Positions 1-7,683 of a stretch of DNA of 24,941 nt are shown piece by piece. Both the position numbers and the translations under genes were made by a program. Numbering within the stretch: the first letter of the stretch is position 1; each line of letters opens with the position of its first letter. The DNA lies in NCBI GenBank assembly GCA_001465935.1, contig LNKV01000110.1, forward strand, positions 1 through 24,941, given 5' to 3'. This stretch comes from Clarireedia homoeocarpa (lineage: Eukaryota; Ascomycota; Leotiomycetes; Helotiales; Rutstroemiaceae). The notes below the pieces were generated by a model. It worked only from the letters and a program-made list of their open reading frames with translations, ran no database searches and was not told the origin of the DNA.

Positions 1-322
1 TAGAACCCTTAGTCAGAAGTCACGTGACGACCCACCAGTTCCATCGGTACCATCAAGGATTTCATTGATGGACCTGATGGGACTGATGGGACAAACAGAG
101 AACGAAGGTCTATATAAGTAGATAGTATTTCCTTAGTATATAGAGCTTCGTGCTCAACTCAATTGATTAACTTCAGTTACTACTTGTTGCCTACTATTAC
201 ATCTATCGATTTCCTGTGTGACCGCCAACGTTAAACCTACGATAGTACTCTCTGTCTCCGACCGATAGTACTCAGTCCCCTGACCACTTCCACGTGACTC
301 AGAAGAACAAGCATTCGTAACA
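1..322 (+). repeat. Left arm of the long inverted repeat
   Basis: This is the inverted partner of 961-1284. It includes a TATA-like box near 110 and a CACGTG E-box-like site at 22-27, with a second CACGTG near 292. Confidence 0.85.
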
Positions 323-960
323 GACTACCAGCGAAACGGAGATGAAAACCATCCGACGATCGAAGATACGAATGACGAATTCAAAGCGGTACCGGCCCTT
401 TCGAGTCTGCGGTGGGGTGCAGAGCCTGATGGGTGACATTTTGGCGACATTTTGTCCCCTAAGCGGAACCAGCCCTTACGAGTCTGCAGTGGGATGCAGA
501 GCCTGCGAAGGAAGCTTTCGTAGATGGAGACCGACAGGACACCTCTGGGGTGTCGCAAGTAGAATCCGGAATCCAACAACGCGTACGGCTTGCGGGTATA
601 CCTTGCCGGAAGTTCACAGATGGTTGAGGGGAGTAGTGGTGTAGAGAAGCGGATCAGATAGTGTCTTTTTGAGTCCGGCGGAGGATACAAAGGAGAAGAG
701 AGCGACTGCAAAGGGTTCACGGGAGGTCTAATAAACATTGTTACGTGTGTAGAGGGACATAGCGTGGAGGTTTCTGCGGATTCCAGAGAAGCGCTGCCGT
801 AGAGACGGGCTCGAGGACGATAATACGGGATTACAATGCTCTTACTAGGGGCTTCGGCACCTCTCGACTCTAATCCAGCGTATCCGACGCGTCTCGAGTC
901 GATTCTTTGCGCGGCTACGAACTATACATTGGGAGGAAGGGTTGTATAAGGGCACTTTGG

Positions 961-1284
961 TGTTACGAATGCTTGTTCTTCTGAGTCACGTGGAAGTGGT
1001 CAGGGGACTGAGTACTATCGGTCGGAGACAGAGAGTACTATCGTAGGTTTAACGTTGGCGGTCACACAGGGAATCGATAGATGTAATAGTAGGCAACAAG
1101 TAGTAACTAAGTAATGATTGAGATTACTATTTGAGTTGAGTACGAAGCTCCATATACTAAGGAAATACTATCTACTTATATAGATCTTCGTTCTCTGTTT
1201 GTCCCATTAGTCCCATCGGTCCCAGCATGCTGGGACTGCTGGGTCGTGCTGGGACGTCACATGTCTTGCTGACTAAGGGTTCTA
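961..1284 (-). repeat. Right arm of the long inverted repeat
   Basis: This is the reverse complement of 1-322 with a few substitutions and small indels. Around 1110-1135 it differs by a short insertion, and around 1220-1250 it has a diverged run of GCTGGGAC-type repeats. Confidence 0.85.
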
Positions 1285-1464
1285 CTAAAGGTGCCGATCC
1301 CGCCTAAGGCGCTTTCCTTTAGTTAGGTACTTCCTTCCATAGAGTACTTGTTATTCCCTGAGTACTCTCCTTGTAAGGTACAATTTGTTCTGTAAGTACC
1401 CTTATCTATCAAGGTACTTTTTTACTTGATGTCTAAACCTACAGACTTCTACATATTATGTCAT
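1285..1464. other. Repeat-derived spacer rich in GTAC motifs
   Basis: No gene is visible. The stretch has many AGTAC/GGTAC words (1320-1425). GTCTAAACCT near 1431 and AGGTTTAGAC near 1476 form a 10-bp inverted pair that could make a hairpin reaching into the next repeat. Confidence 0.4.
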
Positions 1465-1553
1465 ATCAGTACTGAGGTTTAGACCCTTGGTACGGTGTAT
1501 GCCTTCTGAGCCTAAGGTCCCTTAGCCACCACGTGACCAGGTCATAACAAATT
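1465..1553 (+). repeat. 89-bp dispersed repeat, copy 1 (family E)
   Basis: It runs from ATCAGTACTGAGG to GGTCATAACAAATT and matches 4556-4644 with three visible differences, all transitions. It contains CACGTG. Here it abuts a truncated family A MITE directly; at the other site it is followed by AT-rich DNA. The junction is therefore an insertion or truncation boundary. It may be part of an LTR. Confidence 0.8.
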
Positions 1554-1651
1554 GTAGAATTTTGACGATCTAATGCGACAAAAATACCCTTGTTGATAGA
1601 ATTTACTAGAACAAATTTAACCTTTATTCAGGCAACTACCAAAGTATAAGA
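1554..1651 (-). mobile_element. Truncated family A MITE
   Basis: The segment ends in ACTACCAAAGTA and contains TTTAACCTTTATTC and GTTGATAGAATTTACTAGAA. It matches about 95 bp of the arm seen at 3858-3952 with several substitutions. The other half of the element is missing. Confidence 0.75.
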
Positions 1652-2015
1652 AGATCTATAACTAGTATTTAGAATATTAAACTATAGAACTAACTAGCTA
1701 TAAGAGAGAGATCCTTTATATGCCCGAGGTTCTGAACTCTAGGAATTAAGCGAGTACACTTACTTACTTACTTACTACAAGTACGAGCCGGCCCATATAC
1801 CCATAGATGCCTCAGGCAGAATAGTACCATAGATGGCTGTACGCAAAGCGTACTTGGTGCGAACGGTTACATCGAGCGTGTCGCGTAGAGTGGCGCGTCT
1901 CTTTATATACCTCATACATTCGCGATTTATTATGCTTTCCTTTGAATACGAATTCTATGTCAAATGATACAGATACAAATACAATCTAATATTTCGATAC
2001 TTCGTACAAGCAGCT
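1652..2015. other. Intergenic region upstream of the BAH-like gene
   Basis: There is an (ACTT)n microsatellite at about 1757-1776 and no convincing ORF. It presumably holds the promoter of the gene starting at 2016. CTTTATATACC near 1900 is a TATA-like word about 115 bp upstream of the start codon. Confidence 0.4.
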
Positions 2016-2685
2016 ATGAAAGCGCAAGACCAGCAAGTTATCTTCCTAAATCTAAGCAATGGTAATACATTGGTATGTCTATCTATCCTATCTCTCAAAA
2101 TTATTATTATTTACTGAATTCTCTTGTTAGGAATCACAGAATGCTATCGATAGCAGCTCAAAGGACGAATTCGACGAGGAAGAAAACCCATATAAAACGA
2201 TAGGGATAGGTTTTAAAAATCTAAAAGTTACGGTTAAACCTGGAAACGACAATGTTGAACCCTGGGAAGACTTGAAAGAGCTCCCGTTTGTCGAATTCGA
2301 TAAGCTAAAGATCTCGAAGGACGAAATAGTCAAGATTATACTGGTAAACGGAGGAAACGGTCGGGCAGTTGTGAAGGAATTCAGAAGAGACTCGAAAGAT
2401 CGTATCTTTGTCATCCTTATGTGGGCTTACAGTAAGGAAGACGTGGAGGAAGATGTGAAGAAAGAGTGGCCGGATAAATCCTCATATATGCTCAGTAACA
2501 ATATGGAAGTTCACATGTCGGAAGTTATGAAAGATCTTATAGCACGAGAGGAAGTGAAAGAGTACTGTACAACGCACTGCTACTTTTTCTCGTCCAAAGC
2601 CCCTTGCATTAAGGAGATTGGTAAGGCTTCTACGCTTTCTAGGATGGGAAAATATATACGTCAGGTTTTGCCTGGTACTACCTAG
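2016..2685 (+). CDS. BAH-domain-like protein, two exons
   Basis: Exon 1 is 2016-2072 and exon 2 is 2131-2685, separated by a 58-nt intron (GTATGT at 2073, CTTGTTAG ending 2130, phase 0). The predicted protein has 203 residues. It begins MKAQDQQVIFL, has no signal peptide, and has an acidic stretch (about 28-37). Residues about 70-170 resemble the bromo-adjacent homology fold used by chromatin readers: a strand-forming LKISKDEIVKIIL (78-90), then VNGGNGRAVV, then the hallmark MWAYSKEDV (116-124), then SYMLSNNMEV (137-146) and a Cys pair (165, 169). Many fungal BAH proteins are much longer and carry PHD fingers or other domains; none is seen here. Family assignment is from remembered motif order, not a search. 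A nuclear chromatin-binding role is inference. The gene is isolated among repeats, so it may be a truncated paralogue. Confidence 0.6.
2073..2130 (+). other. Predicted spliceosomal intron
   Basis: GTATGT donor, TTACTGAAT-type branch region and TTGTTAG acceptor. Removing it joins two open frames in phase 0 and supplies an ATG start that exon 2 lacks. Confidence 0.7.
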
Positions 2686-2830
2686 GACCATCTTTGTATA
2701 CTGTTGAAGGTGAAGGGCTTTGAGAAAGCAAACGTACGATTTTTGGCTCTTTGGTAGATGTAACACTGAGATAATACTGCTTTATAGCGAATATTTATTA
2801 CAAGCGGAAAGCTGTTTGAGGATTTAGTAA

Positions 2831-3050
2831 CAAGCTGTCGCTCCTTACAAAAGTGCCATTTTCGGAGTGTATGTACATCTGATCCTGACAAAGGGACCAG
2901 ATGTGCAAAATCACGTGACACTAAATCTCATACACCAATCAGAGGTAGTAATTAGAGGTAATTCCAGCCTTCCTTTAATTATATAGTAGACGAGCTGTCG
3001 CAGGTCACCTTCAGGCTGCTCAAATGGTAACTCGCTGTCGTTCCTTGCTC
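2831..3050 (+). repeat. Dispersed repeat, order S2-S1 (copy 1)
   Basis: S2 (2831-2985) runs from AGCTGTCGCTCCTTAC through CATCTGATCCT, an A/C-rich CCAATCAGAG and TTTAATTATATA. S1 (2990-3050) runs from GAGCTGTCGCAGG to CTCGCTGTCGTTCC. The same two blocks occur at 24583-24785 in the order S1-S2. It contains a CCAAT box and CACGTG (2912-2917), so it could be an LTR promoter segment. Confidence 0.65.
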
Positions 3051-3113
3051 TATCTACCCCTTCTTACTCTACTGTATCCATCTCTTACTCTATCCCTTTG
3101 TTCATGGGAGAAG

Positions 3114-3342
3114 TGTGACGACCCATACGAAAAGTTGCTTTAGTCAGCCTCACCGCCTGAGGCACCTGCTCAGTAAGGCTCCTTGTACTTGTAGAGCCAA
3201 CTCCTCGCTGGAGGCAGCGTGGCCTCAGGCTGCATTAAGTCAGACCCAATGGAGTTAGCTAGGCACGTGATTCTCACATGACCCCTTCTTGTATATAGGC
3301 TCCTTGAGCTCTTGAGCTCTCTTAGTTCTTTAGTTGTCATCA
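3114..3342 (+). repeat. LTR-like segment with TATA box
   Basis: It starts TGTGACGACCCATACG, a fungal LTR-like start, and the same GACGACCCA word occurs in the element at position 25. Several GCCTCA/TGAGGC dyads follow, then CACGTGA (3264) and TATATAGG (3292-3299), and then the tandem array. No matching partner LTR or coding region is present, so it is a solo or truncated LTR at best. Confidence 0.45.
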
Positions 3343-3628
3343 GAGTGGATCATAGACGCAGTCATCAAGAGTGGATCATAGGCGCAGTCATCAAGAGTGG
3401 ATCATAGGCGCAGTCATCAAGAGTGGATCATAGACGCAGTCATCAAGAGTGGATCATAGACGCAGTCATCAAGAGTGGATCATAGGCGCAGTCATCAAGA
3501 GTGGATCATAGGCGCAGTCATCAAGAGTGGATCATAGACGCAGTCATCAAGAGTGGATCATAGACGCAGTCATCAAGAGTGGATCATAGGCGCAGTCATC
3601 AAGAGTGGATCATAGATGCAGTCATCAA
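3343..3628 (+). repeat. 26-bp minisatellite, 11 tandem copies
   Basis: Eleven uninterrupted copies of a 26-bp unit beginning GAGTGGATCATAG and ending CAGTCATCAA. The base after CATAG alternates in the order A G G A, A G G A, A G A, and the last copy has ATG instead of ACG. A four-unit (104-bp) higher-order period is therefore visible. The unit length is not a multiple of three and stops occur, so it is not coding. It lies just downstream of the LTR-like TATA box at 3292. Confidence 0.95.
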
Positions 3629-3630
3629 GA

Positions 3631-3650
3631 GTATTTCGTTGTAGGCGTAG
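3631..3650 (+). repeat. Broken family A terminal repeat
   Basis: GTATTTCGTTGTAGGCGTAG resembles the family A end TACTTCGTGGTAGGCGTAAT. It abuts the next copy at 3651, suggesting nested insertion. Confidence 0.5.
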
Positions 3651-3810
3651 TACTTTGGTAGTTGCCCGAATAAAGGTTAAATTTATTCTGGTAGATTCTA
3701 TCAACAAGTGTACTTTTGTCGAATTAGATCATTAAGATTCTACAATTCTGTGGAATTTTAACATTAACCGGGGTATACGTATTAACCTTTATTACGCCTA
3801 CCACGAAGTA
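3651..3810 (+). mobile_element. Family A MITE, complete, 160 bp
   Basis: The left end TACTTTGGTAGTTGCCCGAA leads into TAAAGGTTAA. The right end is TTAACCTTTATTACGCC followed by TACCACGAAGTA. These are imperfect terminal inverted repeats of about 29 bp bounded by TA, as expected for a Tc1/mariner/Fot1-type nonautonomous element. There is no ORF. Related copies lie at 1554-1651, 3823-3952 and 19739-19901. Confidence 0.8.
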
Positions 3811-3822
3811 AAGCTTAACAAC

Positions 3823-3952
3823 ACGTATACCCCGGTTAATGTTAAAATTCCACAGAATTGTAGAATCTTAATGATCTAATTCGACAAAAGTACACTTGTT
3901 GATAGAATCTACCAGAATAAATTTAACCTTTATTCGGGCAACTACCAAAGTA
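3823..3952 (-). mobile_element. Inverted 130-bp copy of the family A MITE
   Basis: This is the reverse complement of 3651-3780; I saw no mismatch over 130 bp. It lacks the 30-bp right end of the complete element. With its partner it makes a 302-bp palindrome with a 42-bp spacer (3781-3822) that contains the partner's right terminal repeat. Confidence 0.9.
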
Positions 3953-3964
3953 CATCTCGTCCAC

Positions 3965-4095
3965 TCCACTCGCACTTCAAGCCCATCTGTCAATATTGAC
4001 GAATGGGGTAGACCCATTGGTCAATATTACTTGAAGCTGGCCGGTTCATCAATCGGTCTCTCCCTTATGTTGTAGTAATGCCAGCGTAGATGTCA
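3965..4095 (+). repeat. Family C dispersed repeat, copy 1
   Basis: CACTCGCACTTCAAGCCCAT leads into GTCAATATTGACGAATGGGG, followed by an inverted CCCATTGGTCAATATTAC and TTGAAGCTGGCCGG, then CTCCCTTATGTTGTAGTAATGCC. It is internally palindromic around AATATT. Copies are at 8376-8536 and 15277-15415. Confidence 0.75.
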
Positions 4096-4369
4096 GTGTA
4101 GTTGCTGGCGCAATTACTGATGAAGTTGTTAATTGGCAGCTTGCTGCCTATTCTTATCATGGATGCACGTGACACCAAAATTCTAAGACCACCTCCAATT
4201 CTGGGGTTCTGATTGGTGCCCGAATCCAGCCTTCTCATTTGGATATGGATGCCATTTTGTGACAAAATTATCCGTGCGTCGTGGTCGGCTGTTTGAAATG
4301 CCGACCCCGTCAAAAATGCGACTGGCGGCCGATCTGATTTATCAGGCCAGACAACCTCAAAAATGGCTA
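4096..4369. other. Intergenic, no gene recognised
   Basis: Unremarkable composition. The reverse ORF 4313-4065 overlaps the family C repeat and shows no domain I recognise, so it is not called. Confidence 0.4.
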
Positions 4370-5070
4370 TAGTAGATTTCTATATTATTAATAATTAAGT
4401 TAAATTCAATATATATATATATATATATATATATTCAAATATTAATCCGTTTATTATATCCAATTATTATTTAATGTATTTATTTATATTTTAAATAATA
4501 TTAATATATAAACTTAAAATATAAATAAATTAAATTAGATCTATATAAATATAATATCAGTACTGAGGTTCAGACCCTTGGTACGGTGTATACCTTCTGA
4601 GCCTAAGGTCCTTTAGCCACCACGTGACCAGGTCATAACAAATTCCCAGCTACTTTTAATTTAAAAAGTTAATTAGTTTAATTAGATATGTTAAATAAAA
4701 TATAATATATATTATTTTAATTATAAATTAATTATAATAAATATATATTAGTTTTATTAAAAGCTTTATATATAATATAGTTATTAAATTATAGTTTAAA
4801 GTTTGAAGTCTAAAGTTGAAAGTTATATAAAGAATTATTCTCACTATATATATATTCTCACTATATATAGTTTGCTTTTTATAATATACTTTTTTTAAAA
4901 ACCTAATATTAATAAATATTTAAATAGAAATGTAATAATAATAATAATAAATTGAAATATTATTTAAAAATTTACTAAATTCAAAGCTTACTATATATCA
5001 ATAATAAATATCTTACTTTTTTTATTATAATTTGAATTTGAATATTCATTTTCTAATATTATATTTGTTA
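4370..5070. other. AT-rich, probably RIP-degraded block
   Basis: Almost entirely A and T, with a (TA)n run at about 4409-4432 and many TTAATAT/TATAAAT words. It is interrupted by the GC-normal 89-bp family E repeat at 4556-4644. No ORF survives. Extreme AT richness next to transposon pieces suggests repeat-induced point mutation (C to T) in older elements, or an AT isochore; I infer this from composition only. Confidence 0.65.
4556..4644 (+). repeat. 89-bp dispersed repeat, copy 2 (family E)
   Basis: It matches 1465-1553 apart from three transitions. It sits as a GC-normal island inside the AT-rich block. Confidence 0.8.
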
Positions 5071-5078
5071 AATAAGAT

Positions 5079-5118
5079 AGATCACAACTGTAGTACTATA
5101 GATGTGATTTCTAGCTAC
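5079..5118 (-). repeat. Hairpin repeat F, left inverted copy
   Basis: Read on the minus strand it gives TGTAGCTAGAAATCACATCT, then ATAGTACTACAG, then TTGTGATC. The match to 7230-7272 is about 28 of 32 in the hairpin core plus TGTAGCTAG outside it. Weaker similarity, such as TATATAGTTAG, continues into the flank. Confidence 0.6.
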
Positions 5119-5656
5119 AATATTATCCCTTATAGGAATACATCAATATAAGAGAATTGAGCTATATAGTTAGATAAATGCACTGATGCACTTGATTTTT
5201 ATTAGTTCTCACCATCTCTTTATTACAATGCCGTGATTACTAATTACAATCTTTTGCGGTAGAAGGGAGGCGATAGGTGCTACTACGTATAAAACTTTGC
5301 ATTGTAAAACCTATTTGAAGTCATCATCCAAATGATGAATATTCAATTTTTGATTGTGGTCAGCAACACCCCAAGAACCTATACATTATTTCTATCTTCT
5401 ACTTACGCTTATTGTATGGATCATGAATATTGAGAGCAGTACTTCTGATCTAAGCTTTTCTCACATCTGAAATGCCACCTTATTGATTTGGTCAAATTTA
5501 GACAGTACGTACCCCTTTTTATTACTAAGTTCGAAGAGATAGAATAAAATGAAATGAGCTGATGAACAGTAAACATTGAACAGCAACCAAAATCTGAATC
5601 CACTGCCTATTTCGAATCTGATTCTAAACTTGTTGATCTTAAAAATCTTTCCCAAA
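5119..5656. other. Upstream region of the CBM48-like gene
   Basis: No domain-bearing ORF is seen. TATATAGTTAG near 5163 belongs to repeat F. An in-frame upstream extension of the next gene would begin at a non-ATG codon and is read here as 5' leader. Confidence 0.35.
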
Positions 5657-6271
5657 ATGACAGCGATTCGTGCGTCTTTCACATTGAAAACGGCACTAAC
5701 TATCAAGTGTGTTCATATCCTTGGCTCATGGGATCTCTACTGTGGACAGCTTCCTCTGACGAAAATTAAAGAAGTCGAGGGCGCTGCTTCATGGAGTAGC
5801 ACTTTCGATTTTCAAGACTCTATTCTTCAACCTGGCAAGCGATACTGGTACTATGTATGTATGGTGCACAATAAGGCAACCTTATCCTCACAGCAATCAT
5901 AGTATTTACTCAATGGATACGAAGTTTTCTACGACTCTACAAGTCCCGTCACGATTGAGCCAACAACGTGCCAGACTTTAAACATTTTTGACGTCCCAAC
6001 TAATAAACCTACCTTTATTGCCGACGGCCGGCCGCTCGACATTAGTCAAATCGAGGCTCCAAAACCAGTGCCGTCGGGGTTAAGCAGAACCCCTTCCGTC
6101 CTCTTCCACGAGGCCAACGATGCAGTCGAGGCTTTCAGTTGGCATTTAAGCACCGAAGTTCTTGCCTGTAACAATACTGAGGTCTCCAGCACATCTTTAG
6201 CTGCAGAGTTAATCACCTATCCTAGGACCCCAGCGAATTCTCCAGTCAACGCCAATCACAACGTATTCTAA
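5657..6271 (+). CDS. CBM48/AMPK-beta-like glycogen-binding protein, two exons
   Basis: Exon 1 is 5657-5854 and exon 2 is 5903-6271. The intron is 48 nt (GTATGTATGG to CAATCATAG, phase 0). The protein has 188 residues. It starts MTAIRASFTL and has no signal peptide. It shows the early-set pattern of AMPK-type carbohydrate-binding modules: IKCVHILGSWD (17-26), QLPLTKI, SWSSTFDFQDSILQPGKRYW, then YYYLLNGYEVFYDSTSP across the splice and IEPTTCQTLNIFDVP. Related fungal proteins that I recall have the same GSWD...RYWYYY...DGY...DP...EPTT...LNILDVP order, and some are longer at the C-terminus. Here the tail after residue about 105 is Ser/Thr/Pro-rich and unassigned. The usual His-Asp before the TxPS motif is replaced by Tyr-Asp. 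Binding of glucan is inference. It lies between inverted repeat F copies. The splice decides the reading: without it the frame stops at 5902. Confidence 0.65.
5855..5902 (+). other. Predicted intron, 48 nt
   Basis: GTATGT donor and CATAG acceptor in phase 0. Splicing restores the conserved aromatic run followed by NGYEVFYD. Confidence 0.7.
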
Positions 6272-6587
6272 CCGTCAGCAAAATTTAGTGAATGTGCTTT
6301 ATACGGGTGTATTAGATCGACACAGAGTGAAGAAGATTTCGATCATTGGGATAGATAGTTCGCTTCGGTCGAAATAACTCGCTAGACGACCTTGGAATTT
6401 CCGCAGCCGATAATATGTATAAAGAACAGGAGAACTCTGCATTTAGGATTGTACTTCTGCAAAGTTTGAAATTTGGGTGATGTGCTGCAAGCGTGAGCTA
6501 AGCAAAAAAGAAACACCACCAATATTGTATTTCTATCGAGCTTGGTTATATTGAATGGAATTGTTGGTGCCTTACACGATAGGTTAC
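6272..6587. other. 3' flank, no gene recognised
   Basis: Convergent intergenic space between the CBM48-like gene and the reverse ORF. Nothing else is seen. Confidence 0.4.
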
Positions 6588-7076
6588 CTACCTCATATAA
6601 GCAACAGCCGTGTTTAGAATAATATCTCTGGCACTCAATAAAGTACTTAGAATGGAAGCTAGCACACCAACCACCCTTGCAAGTCCCACATTCACCGTTA
6701 TCTGCTTTGAAGTTTTAGTATATGCCCTGCTACTGCCTAAATGAGACGTACATCCATTTCTTATTTTCCTGGCGTAGCCGAGATTAAGAAAGTAAATGAT
6801 TATCTTGAAGATGTCTATATCTTCTTCCTCCAGCAGTGGTACTCTGATAAGAGGATCGACTTTCCCGGTTGAAAAGCTAATATGAAGCGCAGCTCTTACG
6901 GGCCTGGACCAATCAGATTCTTTTTCTTTCTGTTGCTCGCCATATAGCCTTCGACGTTGATCACTATGTGTCCTCCTTGAAAACCCGCTGATCATATAAA
7001 CTTTCATGCGCTCAGGATGGGCCGACCGGGTGGTCAATTGGGCATGGCGGATGGGTCGATATTTGGAGGTGCACAT
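6588..7076 (-). CDS. Hypothetical protein, 162 aa
   Basis: Single open frame with an ATG start. The N-terminal 60 residues are basic and low in family signal. The middle part has a coding look: RPVRAALHISFSTGK, then DPLIRVPLLEEEDIDIF, then KIIIYFLNLGYARKIRNG. The C-terminal part has a hydrophobic stretch (about 128-158). I do not recognise it. A real gene could begin further in, or be a single exon of something larger. It is convergent with the CBM48-like gene and ends 317 bp from it. Confidence 0.3.
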   Translation of the reverse strand: MCTSKYRPIRHAQLTTRSAHPERMKVYMISGFSRRTHSDQRRRLYGEQQKEKESDWSRPVRAALHISFSTGKVDPLIRVPLLEEEDIDIFKIIIYFLNLGYARKIRNGCTSHLGSSRAYTKTSKQITVNVGLARVVGVLASILSTLLSARDIILNTAVAYMR

Positions 7077-7229
7077 ATAGTTAGAGCAACTGAGGGTTCG
7101 ACTTCAATTTTAGGCACCACCGTATCACATCTATGGGTACAGGTGTTGGTTGAATATGTCTGATTCTTCTAATTAAGTGTGGCATCTAAGCTAACTATAT
7201 AACCCAGCTCTCCTGTATCAAGGAGCGAC

Positions 7230-7272
7230 GCTGTAGCTAGGAATCACACCTATAGAACTGCAGGTGTGATTC
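7230..7272 (+). repeat. Hairpin repeat F, right copy
   Basis: TGTAGCTAGGAATCACACCT is followed by ATAGAACTGC and AGGTGTGATTC. The arms GAATCACACCT (7241-7251) and AGGTGTGATTC (7262-7272) pair perfectly over 11 bp. It is inverted relative to the copy at 5079-5118. Confidence 0.65.
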
Positions 7273-7481
7273 AAATTATATTTATCAGACAGCAACATAT
7301 TAGAGCCAGTAATGAGCAGCAGACATAGCAGGAGTCGGGTAGGATAATTGATAAAAATAGAGGTTGATATTCTTGGAGTTGAGTTATATCGATAAAAGTA
7401 AAGGCTGCAGAGCAATACACTCAATTTGTGCCTGCTAGCCTCCTAGCTCCCCAGCTACCTCCTTTTTAGCTTCGAGTTGAC

Positions 7482-7523
7482 ATTTCTTATAATAAGAAAT
7501 TGCGTAAAAGCGCGTTTTTACGC
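7482..7523. repeat. Two back-to-back hairpins
   Basis: ATTTCTTA/TAAGAAAT with a 3-nt loop (7482-7500) is followed one base later by GCGTAAAA/TTTTACGC with a 6-nt loop (7502-7523). No gene is adjacent. Confidence 0.7.
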
Positions 7524-7559
7524 CCTATAGTGGCAGAAACATTATAATATGCTAGAACC

Positions 7560-7613
7560 AGGAATATTATCTTCCTGCTTCAGTTATTCCTAGTTCTGAA
7601 ATAATATTCCTAG
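7560..7613. repeat. Inverted repeat AGGAATATTA/TAATATTCCT
   Basis: Ten-base arms about 30 bp apart, with further imperfect pairing around CTAGAAC and TAGTTCT. A cruciform-capable spacer; function unknown. Confidence 0.5.
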
Positions 7614-7683
7614 TATGAGATGACAAAATGTCGCACTTAAGGTTTGAAAATTGTGCATATGGCGATATTTTATAATCTTCATA

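Larger units (their letters stand above)
1..1284. mobile_element. Element with long (about 322 bp) inverted LTR-like arms
   Basis: Bases 1-322 reappear as the reverse complement of 961-1284. The outer ends match (TAGAACCCTTAGTC against GACTAAGGGTTCTA at 1271-1284), and so do the inner ends (GCATTCGTAACA against TGTTACGAATGC). The inner 150 bp of the arms are nearly identical; the outer 100 bp are more diverged. Each arm carries a TATA-like TCTATATAAGTAGA, at 108-121 in the left arm and mirrored near 1175 in the right arm, and the left arm ends in CA, so each arm resembles an LTR, but the two are inverted rather than direct. The 638-bp interior has no recognisable gag or pol. It contains a roughly 35-bp direct repeat (400-434 and 474-508) around GAGTCTGC. 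The weak ORFs at 342-644 (+) and 325-738 (-) overlap each other and resemble nothing I know. The left edge is the window edge, so the element may extend further. It could be a foldback element or a rearranged short LTR element. Confidence 0.75.

Noticed and set aside
325..738. Reverse 137-codon frame inside the inverted-arm element, and the forward 100-codon frame at 342-644
   Set aside because: They overlap on opposite strands, have no recognisable motif, and the forward one contains the local 35-bp direct repeat; probably chance frames in an untranslated core.
2127..2921. Three reverse frames over the BAH-like gene and its 3' flank
   Set aside because: They are complements of the spliced forward gene or extend into repeat S2; no domain or splice logic.
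3343..3628. 26-bp array as a CRISPR array
   Set aside because: Units are contiguous with no spacers and the genome is eukaryotic.
7095..7110. GGGTTCGACTTCAA as a tRNA T-arm
   Set aside because: No matching acceptor, D or anticodon arms could be drawn around it; the same holds for GGGTTCGACG at about 24516.
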